64,000 nt of DNA from Paracoccaceae bacterium (GCA_014323795.1 JACONK010000010.1:54472-118471), one strand, 5' to 3'. Shown: positions 8,769-18,051, counted from the first letter of the stretch. Notes: generated by a model from the sequence alone, not told the origin. Numbers and translations: made by a program.

Positions 8769-9962
8769 TCAGTCCCGCAGGCGCCACACCAGTGGCAGAA
8801 TCGCCAGGGTTAAAATTGCCCCTACCAGAAACGGTGCCCCGGGCAGGTAGAGCCAGCTCTTGCTGACAGAATATTCGAACACGCCGGTCAGAGCCAGAGG
8901 CGCGACCACGGTGGCCATGGACGAAAGGGCCGCAATGACCCCTTGCACCAGCCCCTGCTGATCGTCGCCGACCCGATTCGCGGCAAAGGCAGTTATCAGG
9001 GGCGGGGCCATGTCCGACAGGGCGGCGATGGGCAGGAAGATGACCACCATCCACACGGCAGTGGCAATGCCAAACCCCGCCATCCCGATGATGCCCGCGA
9101 TTATGGCGATGACCAGTGTGCGGAAATCCCCGAGCCTGCGGGTCATAAACGGCAACATACCCGCCTGTACGGCTGCAGCCAGGATGCCGTAGGCGGACAG
9201 GGACAGGCCGATGGTAACCCCGTTCCAGCCGAATACCTCCCGCCCCCAGAAGGCCCAGAGCGTGACGTAAACCATGTTCGCGAACTCGAAGATCAGGATA
9301 CAGACCAACGGAACCGCGAGGCCCGGGATCGCGAAAGCACCGATGATGGTGGCAAAGGGGTTAATGTCGCGCCGGGAGAACGTACGCCGTTTTTCCGATG
9401 GCAGGGATTCGGGCAGGATCAGCAGCCCGAAGAGGACATTCATCGCCGACAGGGCGGCCGCTATCCAGAACGGGGCAGTGATCGAGAGGCCGGAGGCAAG
9501 CCCGCCCAGTGCCGGGCCAAGCACAAAACCGATGCCGAAGGCGGCACCAATCATGCCGAAGGCCGCTCCGCGTTCCTCCGGCCTTGAGATGTCGGAAATA
9601 TAGGCCGTCGCGGTGATGTAGGTGGCACCTGCCACCCCCGCCACGATGCGGCCGACCAGCAGCACCCAGTAGGTCTGCGCGAGTGCCATGATGACATAGT
9701 CGATTGTCAGCGTGACCAGGGCCAGGATCAGGATCAGACGCCGCCCGCAGGCATCCGACAGCCCGCCGATAACGGGGCCGAACAGGAACATCGCCGCCGC
9801 GTAGGCGGCCATCAGGATCCCGCTCCAAAGTGCGCCTTCAGCGGTGGTTCCGGCACCCACCCTATCCATCAGATCGGGCATGATCGGGAACACGACCCCG
9901 ATGCCGATCGCGTCAATCAGCAGGACCGCAAGGATGAACAGGAACGGGCCGCTGAGCTTCAT
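8769..9962 (-). CDS. MFS drug/proton antiporter, TetA-like
   Basis: From the ATG at 9962, with GGAGG 6 bases upstream, the product is 397 residues, the length of TetA-type 12-helix transporters. The first helix reads LFILAVLLIDAIGIGVVFPIM, and the loop after helix 2 holds the MFS motif GGLSDACGRR. Motif C lies in GFVLGPALGG and the YISDISRPEERG stretch between helices 4 and 5 is typical of the TCR/Tet family. It should sit in the inner membrane and export a small hydrophobic compound against protons. The substrate cannot be read from sequence, so I do not call it tetA; many chromosomal relatives do not give tetracycline resistance. It stands alone. Confidence 0.85.
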   Translation of the reverse strand: MKLSGPFLFILAVLLIDAIGIGVVFPIMPDLMDRVGAGTTAEGALWSGILMAAYAAAMFLFGPVIGGLSDACGRRLILILALVTLTIDYVIMALAQTYWVLLVGRIVAGVAGATYITATAYISDISRPEERGAAFGMIGAAFGIGFVLGPALGGLASGLSITAPFWIAAALSAMNVLFGLLILPESLPSEKRRTFSRRDINPFATIIGAFAIPGLAVPLVCILIFEFANMVYVTLWAFWGREVFGWNGVTIGLSLSAYGILAAAVQAGMLPFMTRRLGDFRTLVIAIIAGIIGMAGFGIATAVWMVVIFLPIAALSDMAPPLITAFAANRVGDDQQGLVQGVIAALSSMATVVAPLALTGVFEYSVSKSWLYLPGAPFLVGAILTLAILPLVWRLRD

Positions 9963-10427
9963 GACATGCCTCCGGGATGTCCGCCGATTCTGGCCTGAAA
10001 ACCCGGTCGGATACCAGCCGCGATTCGTTTGCCGGTCCGGGTTGCAAGCGGTACACCACTGTGGGCTGTGGGCGGCAATCTGGAAGGTGTGTTCTGGTGC
10101 ACGGGGAACCAGGCGGTGACCGGGGGTGCCCTTACCGCGCCACATACGCCGGGCAACCATTTAGCCGATGCGGTGAACTTCCCACAATGGTGCGACCGGA
10201 GCCAATGTGGTTCCGGCCGGTCATTCCCACGGCGGGTATGGCCATCACTGGCACAGCGGGACAGATGCCCGAACGGCTGTGCGCCCCGGGGACCCTGGAC
10301 GTTGTGCTGCCCTGGGAAAGCGGCGTCGTGATGTTTGCCACAGCCAGACCGGCCCGGTTTGCAGCTTCGCTCTGTGCGGGTCATGATCATGCGTCGTTTC
10401 CCGCTGGCTCATCCCGACAGGTGCCCT
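9963..10427. other. Spacer upstream of the MFS gene, no gene recognised
   Basis: About 465 bases separate the MFS transporter start from the small ORF at 10428. Open frames occur on both strands but none has a convincing start or recognisable family features. It marks the left border of the photosynthesis cluster and should contain the promoter of the transporter. Confidence 0.45.
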
Positions 10428-10598
10428 TCATCGGGCGTATTCTTCAAATGCTGCCAGCCGGTTGATTTTGCCGAACAGAACCATCTTCAATTGATTCGGA
10501 CAGATCAGCAGTGCCACAACCATGCCGGCGATCACGTTATACGGCTCATTCTGCCCGCCGGAGGTGGCGCGTCTGATTCTGGTGCGGGTTTGATCCAT
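10428..10598 (-). CDS. Possible small protein downstream of bchO, function unknown
   Basis: An ATG at 10598 opens a frame of 56 residues ending at the TGA at 10428. The sequence has a basic N-terminus, then one hydrophobic stretch (NVIAGMVVALLICP, about 22-35) and an amphipathic tail ending in EEYAR. It begins 32 bases past the bchO stop on the same strand, so it could be the last gene of the crtA-bchIDO transcript. An AAGG sits 11 bases upstream of the ATG, a weak ribosome site. I do not recognise the family; it lacks the His expected of a light-harvesting polypeptide. It could be spurious. Confidence 0.4.
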   Translation of the reverse strand: MDQTRTRIRRATSGGQNEPYNVIAGMVVALLICPNQLKMVLFGKINRLAAFEEYAR

Positions 10599-10630
10599 TG
10601 AAAGATCAGCCTTCACTTGCACGGCAAGTG

Positions 10631-11506
10631 TCAGGTGGTCAGTCGCATGCCGTTCAGCGTTATACAGAAGGCGGATATGTGTGCTGCAATCAGGCCAGGC
10701 TGTTCTTCGTGTGCAAGATGGCCAACCGTGTTCATCAGCTCCAGCCGGGCATTCGGCATCTTTGCCGCCGCCCATTCACTGATTCCCGGCGGGACAGTCC
10801 TGTCGCCTTGCGCGGCCAGCAAAAGAACATGGCTGTCGAGCCCGGGCAGATTATCGAGGAGATCGCCCAGATCCCAGGCGGCCATCATCTGCAGACTGCC
10901 GTCCACGTGGGACCGGTCGCGCACAAGACGAGTGTAAAGCGCAAGCATTTCATCATCAATGGCGGATCCGGTTGAAGCCAGCAGTTGGCGCACCGCGTTT
11001 TCCCGCCCGGATATGCGCGAAAAGATGTCTGCCACAAAGGGCAGGCGGGCCAGCAGTCTGGCAAGGGCGGGGTAGAGCCATCCGGCCACCCCGTTGAACC
11101 GCCCGAGTGCCGCGTTGATGCCCACCACCGCAGCACCGGGGCGGATGCGCACCATTTCCAGCGCGATGGCAGCACCTGCGGAGTGGCCTACGATCAACCT
11201 GGGTCGCCAGCCGCCGCTGTCCATTAGCGCCCACAGGTCGGCCGCCGTTTCCGCCAGGCCATAGCGCCCGGGAGTACCTGCAGTGGTAAATCCCTGGCCC
11301 GGAAGATCGGGCGCAATGATGCGATGGGCGGGGGTCAGAAAGGGGATCAGCCGATGCCAGCTTTGCGTCGTGCCGCCGGCACCGTGGATCAGCAGCGTAT
11401 CATCGCCGTTGCCCAGGCATTGCACATGCCAGCGGTGGGGATTGACCTTCAGTCGTCGGGAATGTTCGTGCAGCGGCCAGGCAGGCAGGTCGGTATCCCA
11501 ATCCAT
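10631..11506 (-). CDS. bchO: BchO, alpha/beta hydrolase of the Mg-chelatase operon
   Basis: The ATG at 11506, 4 bases after the bchD stop, gives 291 residues, normal for BchO. The fold is an alpha/beta hydrolase: an oxyanion-hole HGAGGTTQSWH at about 42-52, a nucleophile elbow GHSAG, a late acid region near GDRTVPP and a terminal GHLAHEE histidine. BchO is found beside bchID in purple bacteria and is described as a putative Mg-chelatase accessory protein; its exact reaction is not settled. It belongs to the crtA-bchI-bchD-bchO transcription unit. Confidence 0.9.
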   Translation of the reverse strand: MDWDTDLPAWPLHEHSRRLKVNPHRWHVQCLGNGDDTLLIHGAGGTTQSWHRLIPFLTPAHRIIAPDLPGQGFTTAGTPGRYGLAETAADLWALMDSGGWRPRLIVGHSAGAAIALEMVRIRPGAAVVGINAALGRFNGVAGWLYPALARLLARLPFVADIFSRISGRENAVRQLLASTGSAIDDEMLALYTRLVRDRSHVDGSLQMMAAWDLGDLLDNLPGLDSHVLLLAAQGDRTVPPGISEWAAAKMPNARLELMNTVGHLAHEEQPGLIAAHISAFCITLNGMRLTT

Positions 11507-11510
11507 GGCG

Positions 11511-13154
11511 TCAGTTTTCCAGGGCGGATGCGACGGCCTCCGACATCGCTTTGGCACCGGGGCGGGGCAGTGGAAGGTAGCGACCGGCCAATGCGATTGA
11601 GAGCTTGGCCAGTACCGCCGACTTTCGCGTTCCGGTATCCAGCACAAGCACTGGCAGGGCGCGGGTCGCGAATGCCTGCGCCATCCGCGTGGCATCCGCA
11701 GCGGCCGCGGCGCGGTTTGCCGACCCGTCAAGCGCGATGTTCGCACGCCCGTCTGTCAGCAGTACAAGTGTCGGGCTAAGACCGCGTTTTTCGGCACTGA
11801 GCACCAATTCCAGTGCGGCTTGCAGACCCGCGGCAAGCGGGGTTCCCCCGCCACCGGGAAGCGCAGCCAGCCTTTTCCTGGTTTGCACCAGTGAGCGCGT
11901 TGGGGGTAGCAGAAGCTCTGCCATTTTACCCCGAAACGCCACAAGTGCTACATGGTCGCGCCGCGCATAGGCTTCCGCCAACAGGATTTCGACAGCCCCC
12001 TTTGCCTCTGCCATCCGTGCCATCGCGGCAGAGCCGGAGGCATCAACGGCAAAAATCAACAAACGGTCAGATTTATCCTCGTAACGCTTCAGCCGGATGT
12101 CTGAGGTGCGAATCGCCAGACGTACGTGGTCGGGCTTTGGCCGCAGACCCTGCCAGGGCACTGCAGTGCGCATGGTCGCAACAAGGTCGGGTCGATTGTC
12201 AGAGGAAATCCGCCCGGGGCGGGAAGGCAGGGGGCGCCCGCGCCGATTTCCCTTGCGTACCTGCCCCCTGCCTCCGGACCCTTTCGCGGCACGGCTGGTC
12301 CTCGCATGCGCCAGATTCGCCAGCACGTCTGGCGGAAGCGCGGCCTGGACAACCTCGACCAACACATCCTCCGGGATCGCATCGCCTTGCCGGGCGGGCG
12401 GTTGATCTTCCGCCTGCCTTGGCTCTGCTGTCTGTTCCTGTTGCTCCTCCGCCTCCTGCGGGAAGCGGATGGCGCGGTGGGCGTAGACCATCGCGGCGGC
12501 GGTTTGCAAATCTTCGTCCGTTACCTCCTCTCGCCCGTCCAGTGCTGCAAGCGCACAGGCGGCGCGGGTTGCGAATCGCGGTGCGCGCAGGCTGTCAATG
12601 CCGAGCGATGCTGCGGCGATTATCAGCCGGTCGAGTGCTTCTCCGGGCAAACAGACCGCACCCGGCACCACATCGGGAATCTTTATCCGGGCAATCGCGC
12701 TCACAGGCACACCGTCGAGGGTCGCAAACATTGCCAACCTCTCGGTCAGCGCGGGCGGCGGCACTTCGTCTGGCTCCGCACCCTCATCGAGCACCAGGAT
12801 CGCATGGGTGCCGGCATCCAACAGCCTGTTCAGCCTGGCCGCGAAGCCGGGCGTGGCACGTTCGGCCATGGTCAGCTGCAGTATGCCCGGCTTATTCGCA
12901 ATCCCGGTCGCTTTTACCAGTTTGCCTGCCGCCAGCGTCGCCGCCAGATCAGTGCCGCCGAAAAGGGCTTCATCGCTCAGGCCCGGGTGTATCTTGTGCA
13001 CCGGGTGGGGCAGGTGACCGAGTGCCCCGGCAAAGGCTGCACGTACTGGCCCGTGGCGGGCGCGGAGCCATAAACCGCCGAGCCCGTAAGGGTCTATCGC
13101 CAGCAGGCGCAGGGCCAGGGCGGCGCGGTCCCATGGGGTGGCGGGGGGGGTCAC
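11511..13154 (-). CDS. bchD: Magnesium chelatase subunit D
   Basis: This is a 547-residue AAA+/VWA protein. The N-terminal half is an AAA-like module without a Walker A motif, as usual for BchD. A Glu/Gln/Pro-rich linker at about 225-260 and a basic Arg/Gly segment follow. The C-terminal von Willebrand A domain carries the MIDAS motif DASGS near residue 370 and VLLTDGRAN. BchD forms the I-D ring that drives ATP-dependent Mg insertion into protoporphyrin IX by BchH. The start is GTG at 13154, overlapping the bchI stop (GTGA), which implies coupled translation. Confidence 0.95.
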   Translation of the reverse strand: MTPPATPWDRAALALRLLAIDPYGLGGLWLRARHGPVRAAFAGALGHLPHPVHKIHPGLSDEALFGGTDLAATLAAGKLVKATGIANKPGILQLTMAERATPGFAARLNRLLDAGTHAILVLDEGAEPDEVPPPALTERLAMFATLDGVPVSAIARIKIPDVVPGAVCLPGEALDRLIIAAASLGIDSLRAPRFATRAACALAALDGREEVTDEDLQTAAAMVYAHRAIRFPQEAEEQQEQTAEPRQAEDQPPARQGDAIPEDVLVEVVQAALPPDVLANLAHARTSRAAKGSGGRGQVRKGNRRGRPLPSRPGRISSDNRPDLVATMRTAVPWQGLRPKPDHVRLAIRTSDIRLKRYEDKSDRLLIFAVDASGSAAMARMAEAKGAVEILLAEAYARRDHVALVAFRGKMAELLLPPTRSLVQTRKRLAALPGGGGTPLAAGLQAALELVLSAEKRGLSPTLVLLTDGRANIALDGSANRAAAAADATRMAQAFATRALPVLVLDTGTRKSAVLAKLSIALAGRYLPLPRPGAKAMSEAVASALEN

Positions 13155-14152
13155 AGAACCTCTTCCATCGTGCGTTCGATGCGAACCGTCGATCCGGCCT
13201 CATCCAGCGGGTCGCGTCGCAGGCGATGACGCAGGGCCAGGCCACCGACGGCCTTCAGGTGGCTCACGCCGATTTCCGGCTCACCTTCGAAGGCAGCCTG
13301 GGCACGGGCGGCCTTCAGCAGAGTTAACTCCCCTCGCAAACCGTCTGCGCCAACCGTAGCGCAGAGCGTTGCGCAGGCCGCCAGCACCTCGTCGGACGTC
13401 TGAACCGAAGTCAATGCCTCCCGCGCCTTCAGTATCCTGTTGCGCAACCGCGTATCCGCCGCACGCCAGCGTTTCATGAAGGTGCTGGTGTTCCGCTCGT
13501 AGGCGTCGCGGCGTTTGATGACTTCAACCCGATCCTTGATATCGGCAGGCGAGGTGACCTCCACCGACAGACCAAATCGGTCGAGCAGCTGGGGGCGCAG
13601 CTCGCCTTCCTCCGGATTTCCGGAGCCGACGAGCACAAACCTCGCCGCATGGCGGATCGAGAGACCTTCCCGCTCCACCACGTTCTCGCCGGACTGTGCC
13701 ACATCAAGCAGCAAGTCCACGATGTGATCTTCCAGGAGGTTCACCTCGTCTATGTAAAGGTATCCCCGGTTCGCCCGCGCCAGCAGACCTGGCTCAAACG
13801 CCTTTTCCCCCCGCGTCAGTGCCCGCTCGATATCAAGTGCGCCGATAACGCGATCTTCTGTGGCACCAAGCGGCAGATCTACGACCGGCGTCGGGCGTTT
13901 CACGAGCCTGGTCGGGCTCACATCCGCCCAATGCGGACATTCTTCGGGCACGGCGGCGTTGATCGGGCAGCCCTCGACAGTCTCGATCTGTGGCAAAAGC
14001 CCGGCCAGTGCGCGAACGGCGGTGGATTTCCCGGTGCCGCGGTCGCCAAACACCAGCACACCGCCGATCATGGGATCAATTGCCGTCAGCACCATTGCCT
14101 GCTTCATCTCATGCTGTCCGACAATTGCGGAAAACGGGAAAGCCTGGGTCAT
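13151..14152 (-). CDS. bchI: Magnesium chelatase ATPase subunit I
   Basis: The ATG at 14152 overlaps the crtA stop (ATGA) and yields 333 residues beginning MTQAFPFSAIVGQHEMKQA, the usual BchI N-terminus. Walker A is GDRGTGKS near 37-44 and Walker B is YLYIDEVNLLEDH; an arginine-finger and sensor region (GSGNPEEGELRPQLLDRFG) follows. BchI hexamers hydrolyse ATP with BchD to load Mg into protoporphyrin IX bound to BchH. An in-frame ATG 15 codons upstream is less likely. It is the second gene of the crtA-bchIDO unit. Confidence 0.96.
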   Translation of the reverse strand: MTQAFPFSAIVGQHEMKQAMVLTAIDPMIGGVLVFGDRGTGKSTAVRALAGLLPQIETVEGCPINAAVPEECPHWADVSPTRLVKRPTPVVDLPLGATEDRVIGALDIERALTRGEKAFEPGLLARANRGYLYIDEVNLLEDHIVDLLLDVAQSGENVVEREGLSIRHAARFVLVGSGNPEEGELRPQLLDRFGLSVEVTSPADIKDRVEVIKRRDAYERNTSTFMKRWRAADTRLRNRILKAREALTSVQTSDEVLAACATLCATVGADGLRGELTLLKAARAQAAFEGEPEIGVSHLKAVGGLALRHRLRRDPLDEAGSTVRIERTMEEVL

Positions 14153-14850
14153 AAAACGGGTCTCTTCAGGTCTTTGAGCGGGCTCTCCCCGCCCCATGTA
14201 CCGTAGTCACCCAACAAGGCGAATCGGGCGTAAAGTTCTTCGCGAAACCATCCGCCGTCACGGACAGCACGGATTGCACGGGCATGCGGGCCATCGTGAC
14301 GGGCGAAATTGGCCATCGCCCGGGCGTTCGGCCAGATGGAGAAGGTAACCTGGTGCAGCCATGGAACCTCTCCGATACCAATTTTGAAGATCACGTTCGG
14401 ATCCTGTGCAATGGCACACGATATATCGGATTCCCGTCCCCAGAATTTCAGCAGTTTCTGCGGGCGGATTGTGGCACGCGTCAATGCGGCGAGAGGGCCA
14501 TCCGGGGTATCGCCAGAGGGTGCAAACGGCTGCTGCCCGGCCCATTTACCCCTGGCGGAGGCAGTTGACAGAAACACCGTCCAGTCCTCCGCCGCGTGAT
14601 GTCTCCAGCGCTGATAAACGGCGGCTGTCCCGACCTTTTCCCGTGCGGTGTCTGCATCCGGCCATGTTGCAAGGATCGCCCAAACGGCAGTGTTCGGCTT
14701 CGGTGTGAATCCTTCGCCGCTGCCCGACCCGCAGAGCTTCCAGAACCGCACGTCCTTCATGCGCATGAAGTCGAGCCGGGCCACCCCCATTTGCCCAAGC
14801 ACCCACAGGCGTTGCGCAAGTGCCGGAAAGCGAAAAATGCTAAGGCTCAC
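14149..14850 (-). CDS. crtA: Spheroidene monooxygenase CrtA (start uncertain)
   Basis: CrtA converts spheroidene to spheroidenone with O2, giving the red pigment of aerobic cells. The family signature RLWVLGQMG, WKLCGSGSGEGFTPKPN and the WRHHAAEDW and PWLHQVTFSIWP segments are present. I placed the start at the GTG at 14850 (MSLSIFRF...), giving 233 residues. A GGAGG lies 14 bases upstream, a little far, and the homologous frame continues a few codons up without another canonical start. The frame stays open to an ATG at 15030, but that lies inside divergent crtI and is unlikely. A TGT-N12-ACA operator lies between crtA and crtI. The gene leads bchIDO. Confidence 0.85.
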   Translation of the reverse strand: MSLSIFRFPALAQRLWVLGQMGVARLDFMRMKDVRFWKLCGSGSGEGFTPKPNTAVWAILATWPDADTAREKVGTAAVYQRWRHHAAEDWTVFLSTASARGKWAGQQPFAPSGDTPDGPLAALTRATIRPQKLLKFWGRESDISCAIAQDPNVIFKIGIGEVPWLHQVTFSIWPNARAMANFARHDGPHARAIRAVRDGGWFREELYARFALLGDYGTWGGESPLKDLKRPVL

Positions 14851-14891
14851 AGTGTCGATGACATCCTCCGACGGACAGTCTGATTTCAGCG

Positions 14892-14934
14892 TAGTAATTA
14901 CAGTTGACAGTCTGGTTGTAAACCAAGGCAGACA
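14892..14934. promoter_or_regulatory. PpsR-type operator pair between crtA and crtI
   Basis: A perfect TGT-N12-ACA palindrome occupies 14917-14934. A half-conserved partner (TAG-N12-ACA, ending TTGACA) lies at 14892-14909, 7 bases away, the usual spacing for cooperative PpsR/CrtJ binding. The pair sits between the divergent crtA and crtI starts and could control both. Binding is inferred from the consensus only. Confidence 0.7.
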
Positions 14935-14950
14935 GCGGTATTCTGCCCTT

Positions 14951-16504
14951 ATGAAAGATGGGACAATTCCGGGGCCGGAAAGCCGCGCTGTCGTTATCGG
15001 CGCGGGAATCGGCGGATTGGCGGCGGCCATGCGGCTTGGTGTACGGGGTTACCACGTGACGGTGGTTGATCGACTGGACAGCGCAGGTGGCCGTGGAACC
15101 GCAATCCACCGGGATGGCCATCGGTTCGATCTCGGCCCCACCATAATCACCGTTCCTGGGATTTTCCGGGATCTCTGGGCCGCTTGTGGGCGGGATTTTG
15201 ATGCGGATGTAACCCTGAAGGCGATACACCCCTTTTATGAGATTCGCTGGCCGGACGGGTCAAACTATATCGCTCACCAGCACACCGACCAGATACGGGC
15301 GGAGGTGGAACGCCTGTCGCCGGGCGACGTCCACGGCGTGATGCAATTCCTGCGGGACGCGGAGAAACGCTACACCTTCGGGTTTGAAGATCTGGGGCGT
15401 CGGCCGCTGCATAAATTATGGGATCTGATCAGAATCCTGCCCCGATTCGGCATTCTGCGTGCGGATCGCTCTGTCTACCGCCACGCGGCCCTGCGGGTAA
15501 AAGACGACCGCTTGCGCATGGCACTGAGCTTCCATCCGCTGTTCATCGGGGGGGATCCGTTTCATGTCACGTCAATGTACACGCTCGTCAGCTATCTGGA
15601 AAAAAAATACGGCGTTCACTATGCCATTGGCGGGGTCGCCGCGATGGCCAGGGCCATGGTTGAGATCGTGCGTTCCCGGGGCGGTGAGGTCATTTTCAGT
15701 GTGGAGGCGGATGAAATCAAAGTCACCGCAGGCCGTGCGAGCGGTGTGAAGCTCACCGATGGACGGGTGCTGCAGGCGGATATCGTCGTGTCTAACGCTG
15801 ACCCGTGGCAGACCTATGACCGTCTTCTTCGCAATCAGTGGCGCAAGCGGTGGACGACGCGTCATCTGAAGTCACGCCGGTGGTCCATGGGGCTCTTTGT
15901 GTGGCACTTCGGCACCAGGGGCACCAGGGGGATGTGGGCGGATGTGGGACACCACACGATCCTGAACGGGCCGCGCTATAAGGGTCTTGTCGACGATATC
16001 TTCCTGAAGGGGAAACTGGCGGACGACATGAGCCTTTATGTCCATCGTCCGTCAATCACCGACCCGACCGTGGCACCAGCGGGGGATGACACCTTTTATG
16101 CGCTTTCTCCCGTACCGCATCTTGGCTGGGAAAACCCGGTCGATTGGTCCACGCAGGCGGAACCATATCGGCAGAAGATGCAGGAGATGCTGGAACAACA
16201 GTTGCTGCCGGGCCTCGGCAACCATCTGGCCGCGTCAGAGGTTTTCACGCCGGAGACTTTCCGCGACCGTTACTTGTCGCCCCTGGGTACCGGGTTTTCT
16301 ATGGAGCCGCGGATCTTCCAGTCTGCCTGGTTCCGCCCGCATAATATCTCCGAAGAGCTGCCGGGCCTGTTTCTCGCGGGTGCGGGCACCCACCCCGGTG
16401 CCGGGTTGCCGGGGGTGGTTGCGGGGGCTGAAGTGCTCGATCAGTTGATCCCGGGGCCGGTTTCGGCCATGGTGGATGTGCCAATGATGAAAGCCGCCGA
16501 ATGA
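14951..16504 (+). CDS. crtI: Phytoene desaturase CrtI
   Basis: Starting at the ATG at 14951 the protein has 517 residues. The dinucleotide-binding fold is at the N-terminus (VVIGAGIGGLAAAMRLG, then VVDRLDSAGGRG), and the C-terminal carotenoid-desaturase signature reads LFLAGAGTHPGAGLPGVV. CrtI introduces double bonds into phytoene; in spheroidene producers it performs three desaturations to neurosporene. It works at the inner membrane with FAD. The start lacks a good Shine-Dalgarno sequence. The stop overlaps the crtB ATG by 4 bases. The divergent partner is crtA and the intervening region holds PpsR-type sites. Confidence 0.95.
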   Translation: MKDGTIPGPESRAVVIGAGIGGLAAAMRLGVRGYHVTVVDRLDSAGGRGTAIHRDGHRFDLGPTIITVPGIFRDLWAACGRDFDADVTLKAIHPFYEIRWPDGSNYIAHQHTDQIRAEVERLSPGDVHGVMQFLRDAEKRYTFGFEDLGRRPLHKLWDLIRILPRFGILRADRSVYRHAALRVKDDRLRMALSFHPLFIGGDPFHVTSMYTLVSYLEKKYGVHYAIGGVAAMARAMVEIVRSRGGEVIFSVEADEIKVTAGRASGVKLTDGRVLQADIVVSNADPWQTYDRLLRNQWRKRWTTRHLKSRRWSMGLFVWHFGTRGTRGMWADVGHHTILNGPRYKGLVDDIFLKGKLADDMSLYVHRPSITDPTVAPAGDDTFYALSPVPHLGWENPVDWSTQAEPYRQKMQEMLEQQLLPGLGNHLAASEVFTPETFRDRYLSPLGTGFSMEPRIFQSAWFRPHNISEELPGLFLAGAGTHPGAGLPGVVAGAEVLDQLIPGPVSAMVDVPMMKAAE

Positions 16505-17532
16505 TTGATCCCCGCGATGTGGAGCATTGCCGCGAGGCGATTCGTCATGGCTCGCGGTCGTTCCATGCAGCGTCGCGGTTGTTGCCGGCGTCGGTCCGCG
16601 ATCCTGCGCTTGCGCTTTATGCGTTCTGCCGGTTAGCAGACGACGCGGTTGACGAACATGACGAAAAATCCGCCGCTGTGCTGCGCCTGCGCGACCGGCT
16701 GGATCTTATCTATGCGGGCATGCCAAAGGATGCCCCTGCGGACCGGGCCTTTGCTGCGGTGGTTGAAGAGTTCGATATGCCGAAAGCCCTGCCGGACGCG
16801 CTGCTCGAAGGGCTCGCCTGGGATGCGGTTGGACGGCACTACGAAACGCTGGAAGAACTTTATAGCTACTCCGCCCGCGTGGCGTCCGCCGTTGGCGTGA
16901 TGGTGTGCGTCCTGATGCGGGTGCGCGATGCGGATACGCTGGCGCGGGCCGCTGATCTGGGCATTGCGATGCAGTTGACAAACATTTCCCGCGATGTGGG
17001 GGAGGATGCCCGTGCCGGGCGGCTTTATCTGCCGACGGCCTGGTTGGCGGAGGCCGGCGTGGATGTGACTTCGTTCATGGCTGATCCACAGCCTTGCGCG
17101 GCACTCCGTGACCTCGTACGCAGGCTGATGTGTGCGGCGGAACGGCTGTACGACAGATCAGAGGCGGGTGTTTCTGCCCTGCCGGTACGGGCGCGTCCCG
17201 CGATATTTGCGGCCCGCCACGCCTATGCCGGCATCGGTGCAGAGCTCGTGCGTCTTGGCCACGACAGTGTGACCCGCCGTGCGGTGACATCCGGGACGCA
17301 GAAGTTCGGATGGCTGGTGTTGTCCGCCATCCGCGCCGGGCTGACATCGATACTGCCGCAATCTGCCGTCTTACACGCGCAACCCTTGCCGGAGACAGCG
17401 TTTCTGGTGGATGCGGCGACCAAGGGCAGCGTATCGGGTTCCTGGGGCACTGGTCGCGCCGGGGTGCTGATGGCAATGCTCGCGCAGTTGGAGGCGCAGG
17501 ATCAGGCAGCCCGTGCCAAGGCGGTGCCGTGA
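16501..17532 (+). CDS. crtB: Phytoene synthase CrtB
   Basis: This 343-residue squalene/phytoene synthase condenses two geranylgeranyl diphosphates to phytoene. The first Asp-rich motif is in FCRLADDAVDEHD (about 41-53) and the second in NISRDVGEDARAGRLYLP (about 161-178), both Mg-diphosphate binding sites. The start ATG overlaps the crtI stop (ATGA), and its own stop TGA shares the A with the tspO ATG (TGATG), so crtI-crtB-tspO look translationally coupled. Confidence 0.96.
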   Translation: MIDPRDVEHCREAIRHGSRSFHAASRLLPASVRDPALALYAFCRLADDAVDEHDEKSAAVLRLRDRLDLIYAGMPKDAPADRAFAAVVEEFDMPKALPDALLEGLAWDAVGRHYETLEELYSYSARVASAVGVMVCVLMRVRDADTLARAADLGIAMQLTNISRDVGEDARAGRLYLPTAWLAEAGVDVTSFMADPQPCAALRDLVRRLMCAAERLYDRSEAGVSALPVRARPAIFAARHAYAGIGAELVRLGHDSVTRRAVTSGTQKFGWLVLSAIRAGLTSILPQSAVLHAQPLPETAFLVDAATKGSVSGSWGTGRAGVLMAMLAQLEAQDQAARAKAVP

Positions 17533-17996
17533 TGGACTGGATCCTCTTTCTTATTTTCCTTGCCGCCTGTTGTGCTGCCGCCGCGACCGGAGCCATGTTT
17601 GAACCCGGCAAATGGTACGAAAGCCTGAACAAGCCCTGCTGGACCCCGCCCAAGTGGCTGTTCCCGGTCGCATGGACAACACTCTACCTGTTTATGAGCT
17701 ATGCGGCGATGCGGGTCGGTATGGTCGAGGGCACGGCCCGGGCACTGGCACTCTGGGCCCTGCAGATTGCGCTTAACACGCTGTGGACGCCGATCTTTTT
17801 TGGCTTGCGCCGCATGCGTGCCGCGCTTTATGTGATCGGGTTTCTGTGGCTGTCCGTAGTGGCCACGACAGTTGCGTTTTTCCAGGTGGATTTTCTGGCG
17901 GGGATATTGTTTTTGCCTTACGTTGCCTGGGTCAGCACTGCGGCGGCGTTGAACTATTCGGTGATGAAACGGAACCCGGACGCAGGCGCGGATTGA
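17532..17996 (+). CDS. tspO: TspO/CrtK outer-membrane sensory protein
   Basis: The ATG at 17532 overlaps the crtB stop and gives 154 residues with five predicted membrane helices. Family hallmarks are GKWYESLNKPCWTPPKWLFPVAWTTLY in two adjoining segments and the WTPIFFGL helix. TspO (CrtK) of Rhodobacter is an outer-membrane protein, related to the mitochondrial benzodiazepine receptor, that binds tetrapyrroles and modulates photosynthesis-gene expression in response to oxygen. Its place between crtB and crtC is conserved in the group. The gene is convergent with crtC, only 55 bases away. Confidence 0.94.
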   Translation: MDWILFLIFLAACCAAAATGAMFEPGKWYESLNKPCWTPPKWLFPVAWTTLYLFMSYAAMRVGMVEGTARALALWALQIALNTLWTPIFFGLRRMRAALYVIGFLWLSVVATTVAFFQVDFLAGILFLPYVAWVSTAAALNYSVMKRNPDAGAD

Positions 17997-18051
17997 GTGT
18001 CAGGCCGCGGCGATGGCGCGGTGGCCAGCGGTTTTGCTTCCGTGCCCTGAT

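Noticed and set aside
8769..9962. Calling the MFS transporter a tetracycline resistance gene
   Set aside because: The family resemblance is clear but substrate cannot be deduced; many chromosomal relatives have other substrates.
10428..10598. Small ORF considered as a light-harvesting (pucA/pucB-like) gene
   Set aside because: No His within the hydrophobic stretch and no antenna-type terminal motifs; kept only as an unknown small ORF.
11813..13327. Open frame of 504 codons on the plus strand
   Set aside because: Antisense to bchD and bchI, which are clearly real; the translation is Arg/Pro/Ser-rich with no recognisable domain.
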